From Eledone cirrhosa (lineage: Eukaryota > Mollusca > Cephalopoda > Octopoda > Eledonidae): a stretch of DNA of 64,000 nucleotides. Location of the stretch: positions 2,780,836-2,844,835 of the forward strand of contig OZ024740.1 of the NCBI GenBank assembly GCA_964016885.1, written 5' to 3'. The notes under the pieces are model-generated. The model did no database searches. It saw only the letters and a program-made list of their open reading frames with translations, and was not told where the DNA came from. This document shows positions 1 to 11,172 of this stretch, one piece after another. Both the position numbers and the translations under genes were made by a program. Position 1 is the first letter of the stretch. Each line of letters begins with the position of its first letter.

Positions 1-928
1 CGAAAGAATAAACAACAGCAAAGACGAGATTGATTTAGTCGTTAGTCGTGGGTTCACATATATATTGACCTGTATCGCTCGTTTCTCTCGGTGTCCTGAA
101 GTCATACCCATAGTGGACATAACAGCAGAGTCCGTTGCCCGAGGTTTCATTTCCAATTGGATTGCTCGCTTTGGTGTTCTTTCTAAAATAACTAAGGATC
201 GTGGATGACAGTTCGAGGCTTCCTTATTTCGTGAAATATCACGACTCTTGGGTGCTCATCACATTCATACGACCAGCTAGCACCCAGCCTCTAACGGAAT
301 GGTGGAGAGGTTTCACAGACAGTTGAAAGCTGCACTCCGCGCTACTCCTCATCCGCAACGTAGGACCGAATTCTTGCCAATTGTGCTTCTTGGTTGTCGT
401 TCTGCAATTAAGACAGATTTAGGTTTCTCTTCTGCTGAACTTCTTTATGGTACCACAATGACTCTTCCTGGCCAAATGTTAGCACCGGTGGATTCATTGC
501 AACTTGACCCAGCATCATATGTCACCAGGATTCGTTCGTATTTCTCGGATCTTCCACCGATGAACCCTCGTGACCAGTCTATTTCTTCTGCTGTTCCATC
601 GGACATCTCTACGTGGACGCATATTTTTATACGGAATGATTCCATCAAGGGACCGCTTACGTCACCCTATAAAGGACCTTTCCGTGTGCACACACCAAAA
701 CACTTTATAGTGGCTGTCAATGGTCGAAAAGAGATAATATCCGTTGACAGAGCAAAGAAGGCTTTCTCTGAAAGTCTCATTTCATTGCCTGACACACCTC
801 GCACATACACTCCCACACCAACACCTTCACCTCCCCCGCAAACACCACATACCACACAACGTTATGTCACACGTAGTGGCAGAACAGTGAAATGGCCAAG
901 TAAACTGTCAAAAACTGTGTATGTTTAG
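1..928 (+). pseudogene. Ty3/gypsy integrase and pol C-terminus, degraded
   Basis: The frame reads as the integrase core of a Ty3/gypsy pol polyprotein. It contains the [19 protein letters not shown] signature near 280-330, then a GPY/F-like module (PYKGPFRV, about 670-690) and a proline/threonine-rich tail ending at 928. The enzyme would join retroelement cDNA to chromosomal DNA. The upstream part (about 50-298) continues in frame but is cut by TGA near 208 and TAG near 278, so only 299-928 is open (209 aa). The start of the element lies left of the window. A related integrase sits on the minus strand at 43052-43790. The family is clear; the subfamily is not. It cannot make a full integrase. 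Confidence 0.85.
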
Positions 929-1004
929 CCCCTGTTGGCATTAACATCTTTTCTCTCGCTACAATGACCTTCGGTTGGTCATTCGACTTCTCGTCTGAGA
1001 GGGG

Positions 1005-1250
1005 TGTCTTGTAGCGTTCTCTAGACAAAGGGAAGTAGCTGGAGTTACTTCCCGTTGGATTCTAGAGGATTCCTTGAACTTCCGGTCTAGGAATTATAAA
1101 GGAGGGAGAAAAGAGACATTTTCGCTTTTTTAGCGACCGGCTCTCGGACAGTTCACTCACGAGCGAGTTTGCTATAATCTTATTATATCTGTATCGAATT
1201 AAATTAGTGGTTGGCCTGCAGTGGTGTTTACCAAAGTAAGTAACCCTGTG
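1005..1250 (+). mobile_element. Probable 3' LTR of the gypsy element
   Basis: Seventy-six bases after the pol stop, a purine-rich tract (GAGAGGGGTG, about 997-1006) is followed by TGTCTTGTAGCG, as expected for a polypurine tract and LTR start. A TATA-like AATTATAAAGG lies near 1090. A nested inverted repeat occupies 1019-1068: outer arms CTCTAGA/TCTAGAG, inner arms GGGAAGTA/TACTTCCC. The right border is a guess because no second LTR or target duplication is visible. Confidence 0.5.
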
Positions 1251-2164
1251 ACCAACTCACTAAAGGAGGATGTGGGTTAATGTGAAATGTGTAGTTACGT
1301 GTGTGCGAAAATGGTGCAAATGTCTGCGTGTGTCTAAGATTCAAAATGGATGTCGGTGTGTACGTATGTGGATGGTAAAGATCCGGAGGTAAAATCGCGT
1401 CGATATCCACGTGATAGATTCATTGTGGTAGGGTCGAAAAAAATGGCAAGGAAGAGGTGGAATGTTATAGGGTGCGCGCCACAGGACGTGGTCAAGATGG
1501 TCAAGTCAAAGGAGTGGAAGGAGAGTGTGGCAAGGGTGAAGATGTCAGGGCAATGTGTGAGAGGGATACATATATCATTATCTATAAAAGGCAGATTTTT
1601 GTGTCTGTATGTATGTTTCAATTTTATACATTTACACAATTCCAAAAATATTGAATGAATAATTAAGCAGAATGTTTACAAATATTCTAACTTGGGTCAT
1701 GGGCGAACTTATTGGGTAAAAAATGCCACAATTACGGAAAAATCGATTTATTTCAACAATCGATGATTTCTCCTCTCTCATATGATATACGTTTCCTATA
1801 TCTACTCCCTTCATCACCTCCCCTTAAAATTGCTACCTTCTCTTATAAGTGTTTGTGAAGAAGAGAAACATTGAAAAAAAACATATACACACATATATGT
1901 GGGTGCATACACACACATATATGTTGGTATGGTTACGATTGACGTCATAGAAACAGGAACGTTGGAATTTCAATAAATCAACGCATACACAGTTTGTTTT
2001 AGAAATAACAATAGCATATAATGATAAAGAGGGATATAATGATAAAGAGGGAGAGAGAAACAAACAGACACACTAAAAGACGGATATATGTGTGTGTGTT
2101 TGTATTAGCGCGTTCAAACTCCATTTCGAAGCTGACTTTCATTTACTAAACTGTAAGTTTTTCA
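1251..2164. other. No recognisable gene; AT-rich and CA/TA-rich DNA
   Basis: Short open frames occur on both strands at 1350-1658, but they overlap, lack recognisable motifs and are not better than chance. Small CATA/TATG microsatellite patches lie near 1880-1930 and 2085-2100. Confidence 0.5.
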
Positions 2165-2396
2165 ATCGGCCTTACACTTTCAAACTATATTTTTCTGTAT
2201 AAGTAACTTTAACCCTTTATTTTCGACATAAAAATACACACATACATACAAAGATCTGTAAAGTTTTTTGGGGGCCTTTCTTATCAATCTTTTTACATTC
2301 AATTATCAGCCTTATACTTTCAAAGTCAATTTTTATGTTGAAGTAACTTTCAACCTTTAATACATACATACATACATACATACATACATACATACA

Positions 2397-2428
<32 letters not shown>

Positions 2429-2750
2429 CACACATACATACATATACACACATACATACAAATATCTGTCACTTAATTTACACACACATCGGCCTTACAC
2501 TTTCATGCACACATACATACAAATACCTGTAAATTTTTTTTGGGGTCCTTTCTTATCAATCTTTTTACATTCAATTATCAGCCTTATACTTTCAAAGTCA
2601 ATTTTTATGTTGAAGTAACTTTCACCCTTTATTTTTCGATACCCATTTACTTACTAACATTTGTATCACAACAACAATAACAATATTCATAAACAGACAG
2701 TAGACTTTCAAAGTCAATTTTTCTGTAGAAGTAACTTTCACCCTTTCTTT
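2165..2750. repeat. Dispersed ~110-bp repeat with CATA microsatellite
   Basis: A block containing CTTTCTTATCAATCTTTTTA, then a CTTTCAAAGTCAATTTTTATG segment, occurs at about 2250-2355 and again at about 2522-2635. Partial copies (ACTTTCACCCTTT...GACATAAAA) occur at about 2195-2230 and 2705-2762. Between them is a (CATA)n tract at 2360-2460. The last partial copy runs straight into the Helitron frame at 2796, so these may be Helitron 5' leader repeats. Confidence 0.6.
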
Positions 2751-2795
2751 TGGACATAAAAGAGAAGTCGCCTCAGTCGACATACCGCGTCAGCA

Positions 2796-3476
2796 GTGGC
2801 GCAAAAGGCTACTATAGCAAACGAGTCCTCTGAGGAAAATGCTTCAAGACTTTCACAGACAGCCTTACGTTCAGCAGAATGTCGAGCCGCTGAAAGTTTC
2901 CAACAGCGCACCGCACGCATAGCCAAAATGGCTTCATACCAGGCTTCTTCCAGGGCTTCAGAGAGCTATGAACAGAGGTCGAAGCGCCTGGCTAGAAACG
3001 ATGCGACTAATGCTGCTTCCAGGTCTTTGGAACGTTTAAAACAACGGACGGCTCGCCTTCCTACGAGCGCTGCGGCTATGACTACTTCCATGGCTTCTGA
3101 AGATGCAGACGGGCGGTCCATTAGCATTGCAAATGTTGCTTCTGCTATTGCTGCCAGACCTTCCCACCAACCACACAACCAATGTTCTACGTTCAAGTGT
3201 AACAGTCGACGGCGAGAAGCTGCACGCGGTGTGACGAGCCCCAACAGCCCTTACTGGTACCTACGGGCTTTCAAGTATGAGCAAAACGTTAATTACTCGA
3301 TGCGCTCTGACATAAATATAGGCGAGATGCGCTTCAATTGCCAATTCTGCAATGCTACAAAGTGGGCTGGGGAGCCACCTGCAATGTGCTGCTTAAACGG
3401 TAAGGTCACCTTGCGCCCTCTTACGGAACCGCCAGAGCCTTTGAAGGAACTACTGACTGGTTATACCTCAAGGTAA
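2796..3476 (+). pseudogene. Helitron N-terminal region (repeats plus zinc finger)
   Basis: This 226-residue frame starts with about four degenerate repeats of roughly 22 residues, each with an E-x3-QR-x2-RLA-like core (residues about 10-90). Such repeats are common at the N-terminus of animal Helitron proteins. Near residues 180-205 it has CQFCNATKW...MCCLNGKV, the cysteine module that precedes the Helitron-like N domain, and then PPEPLKELL. It stops at 3476, where an intact element would continue into the Helitron N domain and Rep. The next recognisable Helitron sequence is the helicase P-loop about 40 bases on. The call rests on motif order. Confidence 0.75.
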
Positions 3477-3514
3477 AAAAAAAAACCCCTGATCCCCCCA
3501 ATAAAAAACGCTCC

Positions 3515-4771
3515 TGGGAGTACCGGAAAAACTTTTGTAACGAATTTGATTCTCGCTAAGATTCGTCAGGAGAAAAAAGTTGCGTTGTCCGTTGCATCGT
3601 CCGGGATCGCTGCTACTTTGCTGCCGGGAGGCAGGACAGCACATTCAACCTTTAAACTCCCTTTGGATTTAGTAAAAACTGAGACACCAACATGCAATAT
3701 CAGCAAGAGTTCACACAAAGCACTGGTTCTCAAAAGATGTTGCCTCATTGTTTGGGATGAGTGCACAATAGCACACAAGGGTGCCCTTGAGGCATTGGAC
3801 AAGGCCCGGAAAGACATTAGGGATTCTACGGCTCCTATGGGTGGCGTAACCCTTCTGCTATCAGGGGATTTTCGGAAAACGTTGCCTGTCATCCCCAAAT
3901 GGACAAGAGCTGATGAACTGCGTGCCTGTCTTAAGTCGTCCATGTTGTGGCTCCAGGTGAATAGTTTGTACCTGAGCACAAATATGCGTGCTCAATTGCA
4001 TGGTGACAACATGTCTGCAGCACAGAACATTTTAGCACTTGGTGAGGGCAAGATCCCTGCGGATGACAAGGGCGGCATAGCAATCGACACCCTGTGCAAC
4101 ATTGTGAGCAGCCCTTCTGACCTTTGGGAAGCAGTTTTTCCTAATGTCTCATCTAACTTTAAAAACCTCGATTGGCTCAGCGAAAGAGCCATCCTTGCTC
4201 CGAAAAATACCATGGTTAATTTTATTAACGAGCAGCTGATTGAGAAGATTCCCGGTAAAGAGCACATCTTCAAATCAGACCCCGACGATATCGTTAATTA
4301 TCCGGTTGAGTTATTAAATCTCCTTGAGCCCCCAGGGCTCCCACCTCACATTATTAAGCTTAGGGTTGGCTGTCCCATTATGCTAATAAGGAACTTGCGT
4401 CCACCAAAGCAGTGCAACGGTACTCGCATGGTCGTCAAGTCACTGACACCCACTTGATTGAGGCCACCATTGTAACGGGGTGCGGAAGAGGGGAGAATGT
4501 TTTCATTCCAAGGATGAACCTTTTCCCCTCGGCGTCAGATATCCCGTTCGATTTCCGGCGATCCCAATTCCCGGTGAGACCATGTTTTGCCATGTCCATT
4601 AACAAGTCACAAGGGCAAACATTGTCGGTGGCGGGCATCCATTTGGACGAGCCATGCTTCTCCCATGGCCAACTTTATGTTGCCTGTTCCCGCGCAGGGA
4701 GCTGGAATGGACTTTTTGCTTACTCTCCTCAACGGATGACACGCAATATCGTTTACAAAGAGGTGCTATAG
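3515..4771 (+). pseudogene. Helitron PIF1-type helicase domain, frameshifted
   Basis: The DNA helicase part of a RepHel protein, which would unwind the transposon strand during rolling-circle transfer. A Walker A loop (GSTGKT) is coded near 3517-3534. Then come VASSGIAATLLPGGRTAHSTF, a Walker B-like LIVWDECT (about 3750), the GDFRKTLPVIPK motif (about 3865-3900) and, in the C-terminal part, FAMSINKSQGQTL and FSHGQLYVACSRA (about 4590-4700). A single frameshift near 4447 separates the first part (open to 4457) from the second (open 4412-4771). The C-terminal boundary VYKEVL is the usual Helitron end. The protein cannot be made as one chain. Confidence 0.85.
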
Positions 4772-5072
4772 ATGTTGGAGCTATGCCGTCTGGAACACTA
4801 TATCCTGGTAGGGTATCCAATGGCGGACAGATCTGACACCCAGCGGCATCAGGGCCACCATCTTGCAACTTTGGTCTACTAAATTCGCTATTGGAAGATT
4901 ATTAACCCATCATTGATTGACCAAAATGCTAATTGGTTCGTAACTTTTAATAACCGGTTCAACTGCTTTATGCACTTAATTGATAAGCTTATTCGCTTTC
5001 AAACCACGTTTACCTGTATGTAACTTTTCATAGCAAATGAACAAACCCGAGCAACGCCGGGCTAAACTGCTA

Positions 5073-5073
<1 letters not shown>

Positions 5074-5119
<46 letters not shown>
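5074..5119. repeat. (TA)n microsatellite
   Basis: Pure TA dinucleotide tract directly after the Helitron CTAG end. Helitrons insert between A and T, and the other bounded copies in this window also abut TA tracts. Confidence 0.95.
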
Positions 5120-5123
<4 letters not shown>

Positions 5124-5815
5124 GGCGTGTCTAGGGAAAATGGCACCCAAAGCAAGCACTAAAATTGCGCCCCTGTCCAAACATCTAACACCAATCTTGT
5201 TTTTATTTATATTTATTTTATTCAAATATATCTAGCTAGAGAGTATTGTAGTAGGATATAGAACTAACTATTCAGTTGAAGAAGAATTCAAATGACTATG
5301 AAATGGGAATGCGAATTGAGGAATTAATTTGTAAGGTAAATGTGTGATAAGGATGAGATTAATAAGGAAAATAACCAAATCCAAGCACTCTTCATTAAAT
5401 AAAAGTTTTACTTAACCATTTTAATTTAATCAACAGCTTTTTTCAAAGCCAACAATCAATGTCATTTATTGTTATTTGAAGAGTGAGTACATTGTTTTAG
5501 ACGCCCTGTGACGCTTTATATTTTTAAAAATAAAACTATATCAAAATGAGTTACAGAATAGTTTAGTTGTAAGACAAATAAGTATTTGTTTATTTTATGC
5601 ATTTATTCATTAATAAAGTCAAGCTCGTTTACAAGCAAATTAATTTCATCATGTCACCAAAACACAGCTCATCTATCGGGGGTGGGGGTGGTACAATTTT
5701 TGTCAAACGGTTGAAATTTTCAAGCGAAAGAGAAACTCACGAACAATATATAAAAATGACTTGAGAATAAAGGGACAAGTCAACATTGTGACATTCAGCA
5801 AAATATGAGACGGGA
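5120..5815. other. Unassigned AT-rich stretch, possible DNA-transposon end
   Basis: It begins CAGAGGCGTGTCTAGGG, which looks like the CAG-starting terminal repeats of hAT-type MITEs, but I cannot find a matching right end. A G-rich run (GGGGGTGGGGGTGG) lies near 5680. No coding frame is supported. Confidence 0.3.
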
Positions 5816-5822
5816 AACATAA

Positions 5823-6113
5823 ATGTTAAGACAACAAGAAAGACGATCGCAACTTTCTGAAAGTGTACAGAACCTGAGACAGGAAACAGAAAGATTAAAA
5901 CAAGAAGAAAGACTTTTGCAACAAATAGAAGTTCAATATGAAAATCAGCAAGAGTTGACAGTTACGATGCAAACTCGACGAGCACAAAGAACTCTTCAAG
6001 GCAGAATAAACTGTCTAAGAGCTGCCAATACAGTCGTTTTCTCTTTTATCCGTCTTCGCTTAACTGTTATCCCTGGTGAAACCAGGTACCTCAGCTACTA
6101 TATTATATATTAA
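5823..6113 (+). CDS. Small coiled-coil-like ORF, unrecognised
   Basis: A 96-residue frame starting at ATG 5823. Residues 1-65 are very rich in Q, E, R and L (QQERRSQ, RQETERLKQEERLLQQIE) with heptad-like spacing of leucines, suggesting a coiled coil. The last 30 residues are hydrophobic and look like read-through into non-coding sequence. The Q/E/R-rich repeats resemble the N-terminal repeats of Helitron proteins, so it may be a mobile-element fragment rather than a host gene. A SINE follows at once. No function is proposed. Confidence 0.25.
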   Translation: MLRQQERRSQLSESVQNLRQETERLKQEERLLQQIEVQYENQQELTVTMQTRRAQRTLQGRINCLRAANTVVFSFIRLRLTVIPGETRYLSYYIIY

Positions 6114-6149
6114 CTCTTTAGCATTTACATTATTCTATACTTACTAGTA

Positions 6150-6335
6150 GATTTGCAGTATCGGTAGAGAGTCGGACACCATGCTGTGAAGCATAGAATT
6201 ACGTCGCTTTATGATCTAAGTTCAAATCCCGCCGAGGTTAACTTTGCCTTTCATCCTTACGGGGTCGATAAAATAAAGTACCAGTAATGTACTGAGTAAT
6301 TGTTGGCCTTGTGCCTAAAATAAAAACAATTATAT
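6150..6335 (+). mobile_element. tRNA-derived SINE, cephalopod type
   Basis: The B-box-like AGTTCAAATCCCGCC is followed by GAGGTTAACTTTGCCTTTCA, CGGGGTCGATAAAATAAAGT and a tail reading GGCCTTGTGCCTAAAATA. This order is what I know from octopus/squid tRNA-derived SINEs. A second copy at 44816-44965 shares the whole body. The tRNA-like head is degraded. Confidence 0.8.
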
Positions 6336-7117
6336 TTTCACAGTAAAGGCTTTATTTTACATAATTATATATGTAATATCGAATCTACAAGATTTTGATG
6401 TCACTTACTTTGAGAACAATACCTTAATATCGGTATGAGCAGGCAGTTACAGCTGGTTTGAAAGCGGTAAGAGAATTCTGGCCGGATATGGCTGGTTTAA
6501 ATGTTAAAGGGTTAATAACAGGTAAACAATAAAGATTTGAGTACTTACCTAATTTATGGAAAATAATGTCGATCTGTTGTAAGTTGTGATGTAGTCTTTA
6601 TAGATGTCTCAATCAAGCTTTATCTGGTCTTCACTTTCTTTAGTTATATACTAGTATTATTTACATACTTGGCCATTAGCTACTGTACAAGATGACGATA
6701 TATAACAATTGAAGCGTTGTTTAAAAATAAAAATATTTTGTGTTCTCACTGGATCGATTGAATAAAGCTACATCTGCTGACAAGTAAATTAGCCAAGGGT
6801 ACATATTTAAACACACTCACTTTTAAACCGTATATTTTTACCTATGTTGCGTTTTCGAATAATCGTTATCGACCCAGTTATTAATTTCTAAAGATTTTTT
6901 TTCTAACCCCACCGCTCTTATCCGCCCCCCCATCCCCGCTTATTAAAAGTTGACAATTTTCTTTATACATTAGAAAATATAAATGATTAAAAAAGTACAT
7001 TACTAGAAATCTCATACGTTATCAAATATATAGGATGGGTTGGGGGTCTCAATATGTAAACTAAACAACTAATTCTGGTTTTTAAAATAATCAACGGAGA
7101 TAACCAAAAAACATTAA
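6336..7117. other. No gene seen; AT-rich DNA
   Basis: Only AT-rich sequence with a C-rich patch (CCCCACCGCTC...CCCCCCATCCCC) near 6905-6940. No frame longer than background and no repeat structure that I can support. Confidence 0.5.
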
Positions 7118-7441
7118 TCTATATATCTAACACAGAGAATGTCTGTCTGTCTGTCTGTCTGTCTGACTCCCTAAAACTCGAGAACCACCCAACCGATTGT
7201 TTTCAAACTTTACACATGTAATACTTATGGTCGTGTGAGTGTTTTGAGCAAAACATATTTCCAATTTCCAATGCCATAGGGACCGCATTAGGTGATTTAG
7301 CGATCTACTTTATAATTCTTAGTCTTTCTGTTTAGATAGATACATAGATATAACGTCGCGCCCTTATAATATCTGTCTGTATGTCTGGCTGTCTGCATTA
7401 CGACATTCTGACGCTATCTTTGTGTGTGTATGTATATATAA

Positions 7442-7482
<41 letters not shown>

Positions 7483-7766
7483 CGTGTAACGTTTTTCGAA
7501 ATATTTACTTCTGCGTTCACAGATTGATTTTTTTAGTTTCAGAAGATCCCGTTAAGGGTGAAAGCAGCGATTCTTTGCTTATACTTTAATCTGTTATTTT
7601 AATATATATATATATAATTATATATTCGTGTACAGATATTTTTGTATACACAATAACAAAATATAAGCAAACGTATTTATTTCACGAGGCTCGATAAGGA
7701 TAAATATATATCAAATATATAAGAACTCTAGAGCAAATCCCGAGCAACACCGGGCCATTCTGCTAG
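7118..7766 (+). mobile_element. Short non-autonomous Helitron (649 bp), both ends visible
   Basis: It starts TCTATATATCTAACACAG followed by a (GTCT)n run. It ends with the hairpin CCCGAGCAACACCGGG and CTAG at 7763-7766, followed by T. The host bases are A on the left and T on the right, as for Helitron A^T insertion. About 250 bp inside (7480-7700) closely match the Helitron at 41664-42594, including AAGATCCCGTTAAGGGTGAA, so both derive from one family. No coding capacity. Confidence 0.8.
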
Positions 7767-7953
7767 TATATTACTAAAAGTTTGTGATTGCTTGCTTGCT
7801 TGTCTGTAATGTAATACAGCCGAAAGGGCGCATAATGGGAAAATACTTTGAAAGGAAGTTAAGCCTGAAATGGGAATACAAATGGAATAAAACAAGTTTC
7901 GCATAAATCGAAGCACGGGTTCCCGAGATATGGGGTTTTCTGGATACCTTCAT

Positions 7954-8382
<429 letters not shown>

Positions 8383-10310
8383 TTAAAATATACCCAGACA
8401 TGGATATAATGTAGAATGAAACTGGACGGCTAGAAGATGCGTACACATCGTAGCCGCCGAAGATCTGTGCGAAGGCCCGTGCTTCGAGAGATTCTGGTCT
8501 CGCTGATGGCCACTACATCTATGTTTTGTGACCTCAGGTCGTTGAGCAGGTGTTTCGCTTTTTGGTGACTTTTGTGGTGTTGGTGATGGTGGTCTTGGGG
8601 TTAATGATGGTGATGGTGTATGTGGTGATGGGGTTGGTGATGCTGGTGTGGATGGTAGCATATCCGTCCTAACTTTTTTGTTTGATAGTTTATTTGTTTC
8701 CCTCTGTATTTTGTTTTTGGAGAGGGTAGGAAGAGAAAGTTTTCTTTTTTGGTTTCTTTTTTCCTTTTTCCTGATACCGTTTCTCACTCCTCGTCGTCAC
8801 AATCTGTCTCCAGTGCGATAGGTCGGGAAGTGGAAAATCCTCCACAGGCGTTGGTTTGGGTTGTGGCGTGGTGGATTGTGTAGACGCTGTGCTAGTTCTG
8901 GCGCGTTGGGTGGTGGTGGTGTTGGTTTTGCTACTGTTGCTGGGATTGTTGCTGTTACAGTTGCTTCTGTTGTTGCTGCTACAGTTGTTTCTGCCATTTC
9001 TGCTGCTGGTGGTGTTGATGGTTGAGTCACTGGGGTGGGTAAGAGAGGTGGCCTCAACCTTTTAGCCTGAGGGCAGAAAGCCCTTAGGTGGGTTCCTTCA
9101 TCACAAACAACACACATAGGCCTTCTGCCCTCGACCATTACGGTGAGGTGGCTGCCGTCAGTGAGGTCTATTACCTCTGGGATCTCCTCAATGCTTTTTT
9201 GGTCCGCTTGGATCAGGAGCTCCATCCCAGATCCGGACCAGTTCTCCTGCTTTTCTTTAGCTATTTCGATTATCTTGGTGTTGGCCTCGATGCCGGCGAG
9301 GACGGCAGCTATTAGCCAGGAAATTTCGATGGCCGGTGGAACAGTAGCTTGGGACGAGTGTGAAATAGTCACTCCATGGAGTGTTCTCTGGCCTTCTGTG
9401 ATGTTCCAAAGAACACGACCACGGTTCCATATTTCTGCCCACGTCTGATGTGGGTTCTTTTCGCCCACACATGTCCCAAAGCTTTTTGGATTTGGGACTC
9501 GGATGCCCGTTCTACTCGGCGCGATTTTATGTTAATTGTCCGATAAGACACGGTGCATAGGCGCCGATGACGATTTTATTAGGTGGGGGTGAGGCTGATC
9601 CTGTACCCATCTTTATTTACCATTCTCTTGACTTCATCTAATTCCTCCCGAGTTACCTGGATTGCTTCGCACTTTTTTGCTGCTTTGGCAAAAGACACGG
9701 TGGTTTTTGAGTTATTCTCATTGTTGTTGTTGCTGTTGTTGTTATCGTTACTTTTGTTATTGTTATTTTTAGTTTCAGTTGTGGTGGTGGTGGCGTCAGT
9801 GGTGTTCGGTGTGGAAGAGTCCATTCTGGGTGAATCCATTTCGATGGCACAAGATAATTTATTTTTTTCTTTTGTTTCTGTTGTCGCTGTGGTGGTGGTG
9901 GTGGTGGCGGCTTCAACACCTGCAGTCATTGGTAATGGCGGGAAAGGAATGTCTGCATGAGACAAATTTAAATTATTGCTACTGCTCATATTTTTAGTGT
10001 TGGCAAACGTAGTAATATTTACAATGGTGGTGTTGGTGTGAGGTGTTAGTTTGTGAGGAAGGTTCTCAGCTACTTGGTGTAGCTGTGAGTCGTCCATGAT
10101 TTTTTCAAAGAAATTTTTTGTTTGATAATTATAAAAGTTTAAATTTTGGGCTCAAGACCCCAATCTTTTGAGTGTCCTTTTCCGAAAGCAAATTTTGTGA
10201 CTTTATAAATAGTTAACAACAAAATGTTTACATAAATGGCAATTTTAAATAAACGAAACCAACAAACCTTTGCAGGGCTCACGATGATACGATTTCCTAC
10301 GTAGGTCCCC
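8383..10310 (-). mobile_element. 5' portion of a LINE (5' UTR plus ORF1), minus strand
   Basis: On the minus strand the element begins at 10310 with GGGGACCTACGTAGGAAATC, has about 210 bp of leader, then ORF1-like sequence from 10097 down to about 8400. No reverse transcriptase part follows. Its 5' end touches the (AAT)n tract that opens the retrotransposon nest. At the other border of the nest (33375) a LINE 3' end lies in the same orientation. Confidence 0.65.
8797..10097 (-). pseudogene. LINE ORF1-like protein with gag-type zinc knuckle, frameshifted
   Basis: The N-terminal part (10097-9579) is rich in T, N and S runs. The middle part (about 9550-9370, another frame) has RRVERASESQIQKALGHVW. 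The C-terminal part (about 9468-8797) has TWAEIWNRGRVLWNITEGQ and ATVPPAIEISWLIAAVLAG, then CVVCDEGTHLRAFC, a CX2CX4HX4C zinc knuckle, and a proline/threonine tail. ORF1 proteins of LINEs coat the RNA. At least two frameshifts and stops near 9575 break it. I place it with Tx1-like mollusc ORF1 proteins, but that assignment is from memory. Confidence 0.65.

Positions 10311-10367
<57 letters not shown>
10311..10367. repeat. (AAT)n tract opening the nest
   Basis: Near-pure AAT repeat of about 55 bp between the LINE 5' end and A1. It is the presumed left remnant of the target tract. Confidence 0.95.
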
Positions 10368-10532
10368 GGGAAGAAGACGCACGAGGTGACGGAGGTCATG
10401 AAATCGCTCCCGTAAGTTTTGAATTTTTAACATATTTAAATCATTTGTGAAATAACAACTCTTAGTACAAATGCTACGTAAAGCACCCGGCTTGAGCCCC
10501 AAAAAATTCGGACCCAAAATATATTGTTATAA

Positions 10533-11172
10533 GGCTCAAATATTCAAATATTCAACTTTGTATTGTACACTGTATATCCCAAAAAAAATGGCTATAAATG
10601 GAAGAAGAAGAGCCCCCCCCCCCCTCCTCTCCTCTGGCTACACTATATAGGACAGCTAAACTCACCAACACCAGAAACTAGATACACCACCCACCCCATC
10701 ATCTGTGTACACTAAACACAACAGCATTTTCACCTTCACCGCCACCGCTCACTACGGCCATCATTACCACCACTATCCCATCACCGCCGCCACCACCCCT
10801 TGACTCCTTCACTGCTGCTGCCACCGCTACAGCACCATCACTACAGTAATACGGCTCAAATATTCAAATATTCAACTTTGTATTGTACACTGTATATCCA
10901 AAAAAAAATAAAATGGCTATAAATGGAAGAAGAAGAACCCCCCCCCCCCCCCCTCCTCTCCTCTGGCTACACTATATAGGACAGCGAAACTCACCAACAC
11001 CAGAAACTAGATACACCACCCACCCCATCATCTGTGTACACTAAACACTACAGCATTTTCACCTTCACCGCCACCGCTCACTACGGCCATCATTACCACC
11101 ACTATCCCATCACCGCCGCCACCACCCCCTGACTCCTTCACTGCTGCTGCCACCGCTACAGCACCATCACTA
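10533..11172 (+). repeat. 320-bp tandem duplication in the A1 5' UTR
   Basis: GGCTCAAATATTCAAATATT begins at 10533 and again at 10853. The following 320 bases are nearly identical, including the C-rich run, CTACACTATATAGGACAGC and the CACC-rich block. Element A2 carries one copy only (about 26550-26850). Doubled leader monomers are known promoter units in some LINEs; here that role is only an inference. Confidence 0.9.

Larger units (their letters stand above)
2740..5073 (+). mobile_element. Helitron, Rep region deleted, 3' end intact
   Basis: The unit holds a Helitron N-terminal frame (2796-3476) joined directly to PIF1-type helicase (about 3515-4771). The 3' end is textbook: a CCCG...CGGG hairpin at 5047-5061 followed by CTAG at 5070-5073, then a T of the host AT dinucleotide. 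The 5' TC end was not located. The HUH/Y2 Rep endonuclease that should lie between the two parts is missing, so this is an internally deleted, non-autonomous copy. Confidence 0.8.

Noticed and set aside
1350..1658. 102-aa ORF as a host gene
   Set aside because: Overlapping frames on both strands, no domain, no start context or splice signals.
5120..5815. A complete hAT-like MITE
   Set aside because: Only a left-end-like sequence was seen; no matching right end or target duplication.
8856..9960. Plus-strand Val/Leu-rich ORFs
   Set aside because: They are shadows of the minus-strand LINE ORF1 with Thr/Asn/Pro runs.
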